DNA of 7,127 nucleotides from Planctomycetaceae bacterium (GCA_003455945.1 DMPQ01000339.1:3346-10472), one strand, 5' to 3'; shown: positions 1 to 6,155, numbered from the stretch's first letter. Notes: generated by a model not told the origin, from the letters alone. A program made the numbers and translations.

Positions 1-329
1 CCGATCATCACGACGCGACTCGCCCCTTCGACGAACGCCTCGGACGAGGCGCGGATCAGGCGATCTCCCAGGTCGCCGGTCCCTTGCTCGCGATACGACA
101 GATCGTCGCCGTAGAGCGCACGCATCGCCTCGGTCGAGCCGCCGGTGAATCGGACTTCGATCCCGATCGGGCGACGCGATGCAAGGCGTCGTGCCTGGTC
201 GAGCACGCGATGCGTGAAGATCCGCTGCAGCGTCGCGGCTCCGTCGGGCCCCAGCGCCGGGATCGTGCGCGTCTTGCAGCGTCCCGCTTCCGGCCACCGA
301 GCGAGCACGATCAGGCGTTCGGTCGTCAT
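1..329 (-). CDS. TIGR04282-type arsenosugar-associated glycosyltransferase (DUF2064), N-terminal part, cut by window edge
   Basis: Reading down from an ATG at 329-327 gives 109 residues in one open frame that runs off the window at base 1, so the C-terminal half is missing. The protein begins MTTERLIVLARWPEAGRCKT, which fits the DUF2064 / rSAM-associated transferase N-terminus: a first beta strand, then a P-x-x-G-x-x-KTR loop. QGTGDLGDRL follows at residues 82-91 and a strand SRVVMI at 104-109, where the family usually continues into a G-x-D-x-P metal/nucleotide-sugar site. The family has a GT-A-like nucleotidyl-sugar transferase fold. It is annotated as acting in arsenosugar biosynthesis because of its association with ArsS; the sugar donor and acceptor are not established. 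The start overlaps the arsS stop as ATGA (329-326), which implies translational coupling and a shared transcript. The family call is secure. The exact reaction is inferred. Confidence 0.85.
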   Translation of the reverse strand, partial: MTTERLIVLARWPEAGRCKTRTIPALGPDGAATLQRIFTHRVLDQARRLASRRPIGIEVRFTGGSTEAMRALYGDDLSYREQGTGDLGDRLIRASSEAFVEGASRVVMI

Positions 330-1414
330 GCGCCGGCCGACAGGCTGCCGCCGCAGCTGGAGCCCGCTCCCGCCGTGCAGCCGAAACAGTGTCCGGCGGT
401 GACGATCCGTCGCCGCGCCAATCGCTCCCAGGTCGCATCGTCCAGATCGCTCAGATGCAGACGCGGTCCGATTCGCGAGTCGCCGCCGGTCGACTCGGAT
501 CGATCATCCACCCGCGCGCCGAGGTCGAGCATCTGGTTGAAATCGCAGTCGTACAGGAACCCGCGCCAGTCGACCGACAAGGTCGCGCGGCACATCAGTC
601 GCGGAACGTTGTCGCCGCGAAACGCCTCGGTCAGTCGCGTCGCATAGGCCGCGAGCCGCCCGGTTCGCTGCAGATCGTCCAGAAAGCGGCTGATCGGCAG
701 ATTGGTGATCGTCAGCAACCGGCTGAACTCGATGCCGTATCGCTCTCGGAGCTCGCGGCGATAGTCCGCTTCGAGTTTCTGCTGATCGGGAGGCAACGAA
801 GGGCCGATCGGATTGAAGACCAACTGCAGCTCGGGACCGCCGTCACGGCCGTAGCCGAGCCGATTGAGGAGACGCAACGCCTCGATCGATCGCGCAAAGA
901 CTCGATCCCCGCGCTGCTTGTCGACGTTCTCTTCCAGGTAGCACGGCAGACTGGCGACGATCGTGACACGATGAGCGGCGAGGAACTCGGCCAGATCCTC
1001 GTAGCCGGGAGCGGTAAGGATCGTCAGATTGCAGCGGTCGATCACCTGACGCCCCGCCTCGGCCGCTCGCTCGACGAGCAACCGGAAGTTGGGATTCATC
1101 TCGGGAGCGCCTCCCGTGATGTCGAGCGTCGGAATCCCTCGATCGATCAGCAGATCGAGACAGGCACGGGCGATCGCCTCGCTCATCGCCTCGCGACGAT
1201 CCGGGCCCGCATCGACATGACAGTGACGACAGGTCTGATTGCAGACTCGCCCGACATTCACCTGAAGCGTTTCGACTCCGCCGGCGCACAGTGGAGGAGC
1301 CCCGTCGTCCGCCAGGCGGCGATCGAAGGAGGGGAACGCGCCGTCGAGAATGACGAGCTGCGCCGACGGATCCGCGAGCGGATCGCCGCGGCGCAGCAGA
1401 CTGAGTTCGGGCAT
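326..1414 (-). CDS. arsS: Arsenosugar biosynthesis radical SAM protein ArsS
   Basis: This 362-residue protein is a cytoplasmic radical SAM enzyme. ArsS homologues are known to use S-adenosylmethionine to attach a 5'-deoxyadenosyl group to dimethylarsenite, on the route to arsenosugars. Residues 58-65 (CNQTCRHC) hold the C-x3-C-x2-C cluster motif, and HVDAGP follows as in the family. GGAPE at 101-105 is the SAM-binding strand motif. CYLEENVDKQRG lies at 158-169. The C-terminal DUF3641-type domain carries C275, C290 and the signature HCFGCTAGAGSSCGG at 342-356, whose cysteines probably bind an auxiliary cluster. Length is close to the family's usual size, with a slightly long variable stretch at 300-317. 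The ATG at 1414 has no clear Shine-Dalgarno sequence but sits the normal distance before the conserved core. No arsM methyltransferase is visible, so its substrate must come from a gene outside the window. It is followed by an overlapping glycosyltransferase gene. Confidence 0.93.
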   Translation of the reverse strand: MPELSLLRRGDPLADPSAQLVILDGAFPSFDRRLADDGAPPLCAGGVETLQVNVGRVCNQTCRHCHVDAGPDRREAMSEAIARACLDLLIDRGIPTLDITGGAPEMNPNFRLLVERAAEAGRQVIDRCNLTILTAPGYEDLAEFLAAHRVTIVASLPCYLEENVDKQRGDRVFARSIEALRLLNRLGYGRDGGPELQLVFNPIGPSLPPDQQKLEADYRRELRERYGIEFSRLLTITNLPISRFLDDLQRTGRLAAYATRLTEAFRGDNVPRLMCRATLSVDWRGFLYDCDFNQMLDLGARVDDRSESTGGDSRIGPRLHLSDLDDATWERLARRRIVTAGHCFGCTAGAGSSCGGSLSAGA

Positions 1415-1437
1415 GAGTCGACTCGTCGGACCGGATC

Positions 1438-1485
1438 GTCGAGCGACCGGGGACGGACCGAACTCCGCCGACTCGGTCGCTCGAC
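1438..1485. repeat. 12-bp perfect inverted repeat between the DoxX-like gene and arsS
   Basis: GTCGAGCGACCG at 1438-1449 is exactly complementary to CGGTCGCTCGAC at 1474-1485, with a 24-base loop. It lies 24 bases before the arsS start and 67 bases beyond the DoxX-like stop. A separate 10-base palindrome, GAGTCGACTC, occupies 1415-1424, abutting the arsS ATG. The long stem could terminate the upstream transcript, though no T-run follows it, or form an operator or leader structure for arsS. TCG/CGA words are very common in this DNA, so some palindromy is expected by chance. Confidence 0.5.
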
Positions 1486-1551
1486 CGTCGCGTCATCGTA
1501 ACCGAAGCCGGGCGACGACAACGGTGTGTCGATTCCGCTTCTCGACGCGAC

Positions 1552-1962
1552 TCAACCTTCGCCGAACGGCCGATTCTCGGGACGCGGCGAACCGCCGAAC
1601 GCCAGAGCGAAGACGCGCGGATCGCGCAGCCCGAGGCCGACCCACATCACGACGCCGATGATGATCGGAAAGAAGAACGGATCGCCGATCCGCAGATGCG
1701 TCAGCACCGCGCCGCCGAGATAACCGGTCAGCAGGATCGCTCCCAGAAAGGCGACGCGCGGAATCAGATAGAGCACCGCAAGCGTCACTTCGAGAATCCC
1801 GATCCGGAAGAGCAGGTCCCGGTCGAGCCCCATCTTGGCCAGCATCTCGTCCATCCCTTCGAAGCCGATGAACTTCCCCGAACCGCTGACGACGGCCAGA
1901 AAGAGAAAGACCAGGACGCTGACGATCCAACCTGCGATCTTCATTCCGCGATTGCCGCTCAT
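1552..1962 (-). CDS. DoxX-like small integral membrane protein
   Basis: This 136-residue hydrophobic protein matches the DoxX-like (DoxX_2) family of four-helix bacterial membrane proteins, which have no assigned enzymatic role. Predicted membrane segments lie at about residues 9-25 (IAGWIVSVLVFLFLAVV), 53-68, 72-89 and 97-113. Between helices 1 and 2 is the typical soluble loop with GSGKFIGFEGM, and a short polar tail follows helix 4. The length of 120-140 residues is normal. I chose the ATG at 1962, with AAGGA 11 bases upstream; an ATG six codons later (1944) is an alternative. The frame stays open upstream to an ATG at 2088, but that 42-residue extension is polar, arginine/serine-rich and unlike the family. 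It lies 180 bases beyond the YciI-GyrI fusion gene, so it may or may not share the cassette's transcript. DoxX-like genes are often found near YciI and PhnB-like genes, which fits but does not prove a link. Confidence 0.83.
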   Translation of the reverse strand: MSGNRGMKIAGWIVSVLVFLFLAVVSGSGKFIGFEGMDEMLAKMGLDRDLLFRIGILEVTLAVLYLIPRVAFLGAILLTGYLGGAVLTHLRIGDPFFFPIIIGVVMWVGLGLRDPRVFALAFGGSPRPENRPFGEG

Positions 1963-2142
1963 GAGCCGTCGAATCCTTAGCTGAAGGGGGTGGCCGACAC
2001 GTCGACCTCGAGGCCGCGTTGCCGAAAGCGTCGATTCCGAGTTCGAACCGATCAGCGACGTACGAGGGGGCTCGGACCTTACCGTCATTCGCCGATGATC
2101 GTTTCCTGTCCGCGAAGCCGACCTCTCGCCGATCTCTGCGAA

Positions 2143-3021
2143 TCAGTCGGCCAAGGGGATCAGCACTTCCATCCCGCCCATGCCGGTTCGCGGATCGAAC
2201 TCACGTCCGTAACGCTCCAGGACCGGCGCATCGGCCGCCCGAAACCCGCTCTCCGGGAGCCACCGCTTCCAGATCCGCTCGAACGTTTCCTGAAGCTTCG
2301 AGACGTGATCGTGGTGATCGAAGATCGCATAGCGCCGCGCCGGAACCTCGACCCGAGTCAGCTCGGCCGGAAGCGGACTCTCCCGGTCTGATTCGACCGC
2401 CGCCACATACTCGAAAGCGGTCGATCCGTCGCAGGCGACGCACGCTCCATAGTAGACCTGCGGATCGCCGATCCCCAGTCGCCCGACGAGCGGCAGGAAC
2501 GATTCCCACTGACCCGGAATCCCGAGCGGGTCGTCGATGGGATGACGCTGCGAGAGGCCGACGAGCCGAAGTTCGTCGATCCGTTCGAAACGCGGGGGAG
2601 CGAGCTGCAGCGTCTTGGCCAACAGTGTCGCTTCGTGCTCGATCTGCTCGGGCGTCATCAGACTGACGAAGTCTTCGGCGGCAAAGAGCGGCCGGATCTC
2701 GATCTCCAACTCTTCGGGCATCGGATTGGGGCAACGCTTCACCCATTCGATCGCCTGCTCGAGCGAGTCGACCTGCCAGAGCCAATAGCCGGCGATGAGT
2801 TCGCGCGTCTCGGCGAACGGCCCCTGAGTCACCAGGCGTTCCGTTCCCGCGAAGCGAACACGGGCACCGGCCGAGCTCGGCTTCAGCCCGGCTCCTTCGA
2901 CCATGATGCCCGCCTCGATCAGTTGCTCGTTGTACCTTCCCATCGCCTCGAACATCTCGGCGCTCGGCATCTCGCCCGCCTCGGACGATGCGGTCGCGTG
3001 AACGATCACCATCACCTTCAT
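2143..3021 (-). CDS. YciI (DGPF-type) domain fused to a GyrI-like effector-binding domain
   Basis: This is a 292-residue two-domain protein. Residues 1-117 form a YciI-related (DGPF) domain: an opening beta strand MKVMVIVHAT, then TQGPFAETRELIAGYWLWQV at 65-84 and a closing strand EIEIRPLF at 106-113. The usual D of DGPF is Q here (QGPF, 66-69). Residues from about 143 to 292 resemble the GyrI-like / AraC effector-binding fold: RLVGLSQRH, FLPLVGRLGIGDPQVYYG near 175-192, FEYVAAVES at 203-211, the VPARRYAIFDHHDHVSKL strand-helix at 226-243, and MEVLIPLAD at the C-terminus. GyrI-like domains bind small ligands or, in some proteins, hydrolyse electrophiles. YciI domains are ferredoxin-like with uncertain activity. 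No DNA-binding domain is present, so this is not itself a regulator of the AraC/MerR type. AGGAG lies 7 bases before the ATG, which supports the start. It is the last gene of the four-gene cassette, 70 bases after the preceding VOC gene. Confidence 0.85.
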   Translation of the reverse strand: MKVMVIVHATASSEAGEMPSAEMFEAMGRYNEQLIEAGIMVEGAGLKPSSAGARVRFAGTERLVTQGPFAETRELIAGYWLWQVDSLEQAIEWVKRCPNPMPEELEIEIRPLFAAEDFVSLMTPEQIEHEATLLAKTLQLAPPRFERIDELRLVGLSQRHPIDDPLGIPGQWESFLPLVGRLGIGDPQVYYGACVACDGSTAFEYVAAVESDRESPLPAELTRVEVPARRYAIFDHHDHVSKLQETFERIWKRWLPESGFRAADAPVLERYGREFDPRTGMGGMEVLIPLAD

Positions 3022-3091
3022 CTCATGACTCCTCGTATCGATACGCCGGCGGCGAGAGACGGCCGCGGCAAGACGGAACGAACGCTTCGAT

Positions 3092-3496
3092 TCAGACGCA
3101 ATTGATCATCCACGGAACGCCGAAACGATCGACGAACATGGCGAACTTCCGGGACCAGAAGGTCTCCTGGAGGGGCAGCTCGATACGCCCCCCTTCGGAC
3201 AACGCCGCATAGATCCGCTCCGCTTCGCTCGGGTCGTCCAGATCGATCACGACCTGAGCGCCGACGATCGGCCGATACGGATACTCCGGAATCGCGTCGC
3301 TTCCCATCAGCACGCGATCGCCGATCTCGAGTCGAGCGTGCATCACCGCGTCCTGCGCACCGGAAGAAACCTGTGCCGCGGCCGGCGTGTCGCGATAGCG
3401 GTTCACGGCAGTCACCTTGCCGCCGAGAATCGCGGCATAGGTCTCGAACGCTTCTTCGGTCTTTCCGTCGAAGCTCAGATACGTATGCAGTTTCAT
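3092..3496 (-). CDS. PhnB/YjdN-like VOC (glyoxalase-superfamily) protein
   Basis: This 134-residue protein belongs to the PhnB-like branch of the vicinal oxygen chelate superfamily, whose cellular role is largely unknown. The opening MKLHTYLSFDGKTEEAFETY (1-20) is the typical first strand and helix. QETFWSRKFAMFVDRFGVPW (110-129) followed by MINCV carries the family's FW and D-x-FG-x-x-W signature. Length is normal for the family (about 130-145 residues). AAGGA ends 8 bases before the ATG at 3496, which fixes the start. It is the third gene of the cassette. The upstream gap of 139 bases to the YciI gene is longer than usual inside an operon, and I see no convincing promoter or terminator in it. 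It is distantly related in family, but clearly not a recent copy, to the VOC gene at 4560-4075. Substrate and metal dependence cannot be read from the sequence. Confidence 0.9.
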   Translation of the reverse strand: MKLHTYLSFDGKTEEAFETYAAILGGKVTAVNRYRDTPAAAQVSSGAQDAVMHARLEIGDRVLMGSDAIPEYPYRPIVGAQVVIDLDDPSEAERIYAALSEGGRIELPLQETFWSRKFAMFVDRFGVPWMINCV

Positions 3497-3635
3497 GGAT
3501 CGATTCCTTGTGGGAGTTCAGGGAGTCGGTGGTTCGCAACGAAGTCGGCCGAGAGCGGCGGACTGCGCGATGACAGGCGATGGAGTCGCCCTGCCGAGCG
3601 GCGAGTCGAATCGCGAAGCCGAGCCGTCCGCTCGC

Positions 3636-4004
3636 TCAACGATCGGCGCTCGGCGAAGGCAGCCCTTCCAGACGAAAGAGCGGCCGGATCTCGACCGTCC
3701 CCTTTTCGGCCGCCGGCAGTCGCGCCGCGATCGCCATGGCGCGATCGAGGTCCGCGACATCGATCAGGAAATAGCCCCCCAGCTGCTCGCGCGTCTCGGC
3801 GAACGGGCCGTCGGTCACCAGGCGAGCCCCATCGCGAAGCCGCACGCTGGTCGCCGTCGCGACCGGATGCAGCGGCGACGCGTCGATGAACTCCCCTCGC
3901 TCCGCCAGTTCGCGACAGATCTCGGTCGACTTCACCGTACACGCCGTCCACTCCTCGGGACTCCAGGCGTCTTCCGGACTGTAGACGAGCAGCAGGTACT
4001 TCAT
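3636..4004 (-). CDS. YciI-family (DGPF) protein
   Basis: This 122-residue single-domain protein is a classical DGPF member. It opens with the strand MKYLLLVYSP, carries RLVTDGPFAETREQLGGYFL at 61-80 with canonical DGPF at 65-68, then DVADLDRAMAIAARLP and the closing strand TVEIRPLF at 103-110. This is the full family length. DGPF proteins have a ferredoxin-like alpha/beta fold and are repeatedly found beside ECF42 sigma factors as their probable targets. Their biochemical activity is not established. The frame extends 14 codons upstream to an ATG at 4046. I reject that start because MKYLLLVY is the family N-terminus and a GGAG ribosome-binding site sits 5 bases before 4004. The gene lies 70 bases after the VOC gene and 139 bases before the next one. 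Confidence 0.92.
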   Translation of the reverse strand: MKYLLLVYSPEDAWSPEEWTACTVKSTEICRELAERGEFIDASPLHPVATATSVRLRDGARLVTDGPFAETREQLGGYFLIDVADLDRAMAIAARLPAAEKGTVEIRPLFRLEGLPSPSADR

Positions 4005-4009
4005 GGGAG

Positions 4010-4013
4010 CTCC
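4010..4013 (-). promoter_or_regulatory. Ribosome-binding site deciding the YciI start
   Basis: GGAG on the minus strand at 4013-4010 lies five bases before the ATG at 4004. It supports the internal start over the longer in-frame start at 4046, which would add 14 residues absent from the family. Confidence 0.6.
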
Positions 4014-4074
4014 GATGCGAGGGAGAGTCTTCGGAAAGTGGGGCATGCAGGCTGCCGAGGAACGACGTCGAACG

Positions 4075-4560
4075 TCAGTCGTTCGCGTCGGCCGCCCGAT
4101 GGAGTTCGGCGATGTCGAGCTTCGACATGCCGAACATCGCTTGCGTGGCGCGAGACGAGCGACCTCGATCCGGGTCCGAAAGCAGCTCGATCAACCCGCG
4201 CGGAACGATCTGCCACGAAACGCCGAAGCGGTCGACGAGCCAGCCGCAGTGGCCGGCCTGACCTCCATCCGTCGTCAACGCCTCCCACAGTCGGTCCACC
4301 TCGGCCTGATCCGCGCAATCGACCTGCAACGAGAACGCTTCGTTCAGTCGGAAATGCGGACCGCCGTTGAACGCGATCAGCGGCAGTCCGTCGAGCACGA
4401 AGGTCACCGACGCGACCGCATCCCCCGACGGCGAAGGTTCGGGGAGGCGGACGAACTGCTCGATCGCCGAGTTCGGAAAGAGCGAACAGTAGAAGCGGGC
4501 CGCGCTTTCGGCGGAGTGTTCCAGCCAGAGGAACGGCGTGATTCTCGAGCGGACGGGCAT
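4075..4560 (-). CDS. PhnB/YjdN-like VOC protein (3-demethylubiquinone-9 3-methyltransferase domain)
   Basis: This 161-residue protein belongs to the PhnB-like group that databases label 3-demethylubiquinone-9 3-methyltransferase, a name inherited from an early and doubtful assignment. Features are RITPFLWLEHSAESAARFY at 6-24, ASVTFVLDGLPLIAFNGGPH around 50-69, FSLQVDCADQAEVDRLWEAL at 76-95, and CGWLVDRFGVSWQIVP at 105-120. A C-terminal segment follows with MFGMSKLDIAELHRA, typical of the longer PhnB-like proteins. The protein looks complete. GGAG at 4571-4568 is seven bases before the ATG. This is the first gene after the sigma factor gene, and a candidate ECF42-type promoter lies about 70-95 bases upstream of it. 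That makes it the likely leader of the sigma-controlled cassette. Substrate is unknown. Confidence 0.92.
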   Translation of the reverse strand: MPVRSRITPFLWLEHSAESAARFYCSLFPNSAIEQFVRLPEPSPSGDAVASVTFVLDGLPLIAFNGGPHFRLNEAFSLQVDCADQAEVDRLWEALTTDGGQAGHCGWLVDRFGVSWQIVPRGLIELLSDPDRGRSSRATQAMFGMSKLDIAELHRAADAND

Positions 4561-4629
4561 CGGCAGGCTCCGGCTTCAGGGATTCCGCGAATCGCCGAGC
4601 GAACCGCTCGTTTCGCGTCATGCCCGATA

Positions 4630-4656
4630 GTCGAGCGGCTCCGCCCGGATTCGACA
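4630..4656 (-). promoter_or_regulatory. Candidate ECF42-type promoter for the VOC/YciI cassette
   Basis: On the minus strand TGTCGA (4656-4651) is followed after exactly 17 bases by CGAC (4633-4630). From memory of the literature, ECF42 promoters carry TGTCGA at -35 and CG(A/T)C at -10, and 16-17 bases is a normal ECF spacer. The site is in the 128-base gap between the ECF42-like sigma gene and the first VOC gene. Transcription would start near 4623, leaving a leader of about 60 bases. TGTCGA also occurs at least three other times on this strand inside genes, so a chance match is possible. Confidence 0.5.
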
Positions 4657-4665
4657 GCGGTCGAA
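4650..4665. repeat. 16-bp dyad overlapping the candidate -35 element
   Basis: TTCGAC-AGCG-GTCGAA is a perfect 6-4-6 inverted repeat, and its arm at 4650-4655 covers most of the -35 hexamer. It could be an operator placed to block or assist sigma binding, or an accident of the TCGA-rich composition. Confidence 0.35.
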
Positions 4666-4687
4666 AAGAAAATCCGAAATCGTTCGG
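4664..4687 (-). terminator. Candidate intrinsic terminator of the sigma factor gene
   Basis: Right after the sigma stop (TAA, 4691-4689), the minus strand reads CCGAA-CGAT-TTCGG (4687-4674), then ATTTTCTTTT (4673-4664). The five-pair stem is short, but a T-rich tract of this kind is rare in this GC-rich window and its position is exactly right. It would separate the sigma transcript from the cassette. The same AT-rich stretch could instead act as an upstream element of the promoter just after it. Confidence 0.5.
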
Positions 4688-4688
4688 C

Positions 4689-5948
4689 TTACCCCCCCTC
4701 GTTCCGCAGCCGCTCGATCTGCTCGGCCAGAAACCGCCGCTCCGCTTCCTGCCGGGTTCCTGCCAACGCCCGCTCGAACGACGCGATCGCTTCCTCGCGC
4801 CGCTCCAGTCGCCTGAGAAACTCCCCTCGCGCGGCATGGGCGCGATGGAACTCGGTCAGCTCCCCCCGATCCAGGATCGCGTCGATCGCCTCCAGACCGG
4901 CCGTCGGGCCGTCGCGCATCGCCAGCGCGACGGCTCGGTTGAGATCGATCACGGGGGAAGGATGAAGCGACGCGAGGGCGTCGTAGATCGCGACGATGCG
5001 TCGCCAATCGGTCACCTCGAACGTCTCGGCCCGTGCATGCTCGGCCGCGATCGCTCCCTGCAGCGTGTAGCTGCCGAATCGTCGCGTCGACAGCGAACGC
5101 TCGATCAGCGCGAGCCCCTCGGCGATCCGAGACCGATCCCAACGCGATCGATCCTGATGTTCGAGCAGGATCAGATCTCCCCGATCGTCGGTCCGAGTCG
5201 CGGCGCGAGATTCCTGCAGCAGCATCAGCCCCAACAGACCGAGCGACTCGGGGGCGGGAAGCAGATCGACCATCAGACGCCCCAGACGGATCGCCTCGTC
5301 GGTCAGATCGCAGCGTCGCAATTCGGCTCCGGTCGAGGCGGCATGCCCTTCGGAATAGACCAGGTAGATGACCGCCAGCGCGTGCTCGAGTCGTTCGAGC
5401 AGTTCGCGCCCCGACGGCACCTCGAACGGAATCCCCGCGACGCGGATCTTCTGTTTGCCGCGCGCGATCCGCTGGGCCATCGTCGACACCGGAACCAGAA
5501 AGGCGGTCGCGATCGCCTCGGTCGTCAGTCCGCAGACCTCGCGCAGCGTCAGCGCGACTCGGACCGACGGATCGATCGCCGGATGACAACAGGTGAAGAT
5601 CAGACGGAGTCGATCGTCTTCGATCTCCTGGTCCGATCGCGCCGCATTCGCTTCCGCCAGATGCTCGCGGAGCCGAAGCAGGTCGTCGCGCGAATCGTCC
5701 AGACGATGGCGCCGCCGCAGCGCGTCGATCGCTCGGAAGCGTCCGGTCGAAACGAGCCAGGCGCGCGGCTGCTCGGGAACTCCGTCTCGCGCCCAAGCTT
5801 CGGTCGCCGCCGCGAACGCGTCGTGGAGCGCCTCTTCCGCCAGATCGAAGTCGCGCAGCAGACGGACCAGAGACGCGAAGATGCGTCGCCCCTGGTCCCG
5901 GTAGATCCGGTCGATCGCCTGTCGGATCGTCTCGCTGTCGCCGCTCAT
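4689..5948 (-). CDS. ECF RNA polymerase sigma factor, ECF42 type (COG4941), with C-terminal TPR-like extension
   Basis: This 419-residue protein is an extracytoplasmic-function sigma factor with the long C-terminal extension that marks ECF42. The sigma-2 region spans about 12-82, with DFDLAEEALHDAFAAATEAW (33-52), PRAWLVSTGRFRAIDALRRR (61-80) and the linker RLRLIFTCCHPAI (113-125). The sigma-4 helix-turn-helix is at about 130-170, including LTLREVCGLTTEAIATAFLV. The extension begins around 185 with VIYLVYSEGH (193-202). It continues through SLGLLGLMLLQESR, a helix-rich region with LNRAVALAM (336-344), and ends in a TPR-like helical pair at about 365-415. ECF42 members have no obvious membrane anti-sigma factor; the extension is thought to control activity, and their recognised neighbours are DGPF/YciI genes. 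Both statements fit this locus, where no anti-sigma gene is visible. A GAGG lies four bases before the ATG. A possible housekeeping promoter lies at 6054-6026. The gene appears complete. Confidence 0.94.
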   Translation of the reverse strand: MSGDSETIRQAIDRIYRDQGRRIFASLVRLLRDFDLAEEALHDAFAAATEAWARDGVPEQPRAWLVSTGRFRAIDALRRRHRLDDSRDDLLRLREHLAEANAARSDQEIEDDRLRLIFTCCHPAIDPSVRVALTLREVCGLTTEAIATAFLVPVSTMAQRIARGKQKIRVAGIPFEVPSGRELLERLEHALAVIYLVYSEGHAASTGAELRRCDLTDEAIRLGRLMVDLLPAPESLGLLGLMLLQESRAATRTDDRGDLILLEHQDRSRWDRSRIAEGLALIERSLSTRRFGSYTLQGAIAAEHARAETFEVTDWRRIVAIYDALASLHPSPVIDLNRAVALAMRDGPTAGLEAIDAILDRGELTEFHRAHAARGEFLRRLERREEAIASFERALAGTRQEAERRFLAEQIERLRNEGG

Positions 5949-6025
5949 CGTCCCTCGCCTCGCCCCGCGGCTGGTCGAGCCGTACGAGGCAGGACGAGAG
6001 ACCGCGGCCGATCGTTCGGACGACG

Positions 6026-6054
6026 AGTCTAGTCGGCGGGGTTCGAGTCGTCAG
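6026..6054 (-). promoter_or_regulatory. Possible housekeeping sigma70-type promoter of the sigma factor gene
   Basis: CTGACG (6054-6049) and TAGACT (6031-6026) on the minus strand each match the sigma70 -35 and -10 consensus at four of six positions and are spaced by 17 bases. Transcription from about 6019 would give a leader of roughly 70 bases before the sigma ATG. No TGTCGA-type ECF42 element is present in this gap, so autoregulation is not suggested. The match is modest and could be chance. Confidence 0.3.
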
Positions 6055-6061
6055 GCCGACG

Positions 6062-6138
6062 TAAAAACTAGGCGGAGGTGCGCAGCGAAGGGCTGACGCC
6101 GGTCGCTCGATCTCGTTCGAGCACGGTCGGCCTCCGCC
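6062..6138 (-). terminator. Candidate branched terminator after dabA
   Basis: On the minus strand GGCGGAGG (6138-6131) pairs perfectly with CCTCCGCC (6078-6071), followed at once by TAGTTTTTA (6070-6062). The 52-base interior contains a second hairpin, GCTCGA-ACGAGA-TCGAGC (6122-6105). A strong GC stem directly before a run of five T lies 17 bases beyond the dabA stop at 6156, which fits factor-independent termination. The large branched loop is less typical. Confidence 0.45.
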
Positions 6139-6155
6139 GTCGGGGACTTGTCCGT

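Noticed and set aside
1212..1217. TGTCGA (minus strand) inside arsS as a promoter element
   Set aside because: It encodes part of the conserved HVDAG motif and has no CGWC at the proper spacing.
389..1501. A 370-residue plus-strand open frame opposite arsS
   Set aside because: It has no family signature and low-complexity composition, and it mirrors the well-supported arsS frame.
1558..1591. TTCGCCG...CGGCGAA inverted repeat at the end of the DoxX-like gene as a terminator
   Set aside because: It lies inside the coding sequence before the stop, has a wide loop, and no T-run follows.
1963..2088. N-terminal extension of the DoxX-like gene from an ATG at 2088
   Set aside because: The added 42 residues are polar and unlike DoxX-like proteins, and no good ribosome-binding site precedes that ATG.
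3570..3596. TGTCAT upstream of the second VOC gene as another ECF42 -35 box
   Set aside because: The nearest CGAC is 22 bases downstream instead of 16-18 and the hexamer itself is imperfect, so the pairing is not credible.
4620..6032. A 470-residue plus-strand open frame opposite the sigma factor gene
   Set aside because: Its product is arginine/glutamine-rich with no recognisable domain. The opposite strand encodes a complete, motif-rich sigma factor, and long antisense frames are expected in GC-rich DNA.
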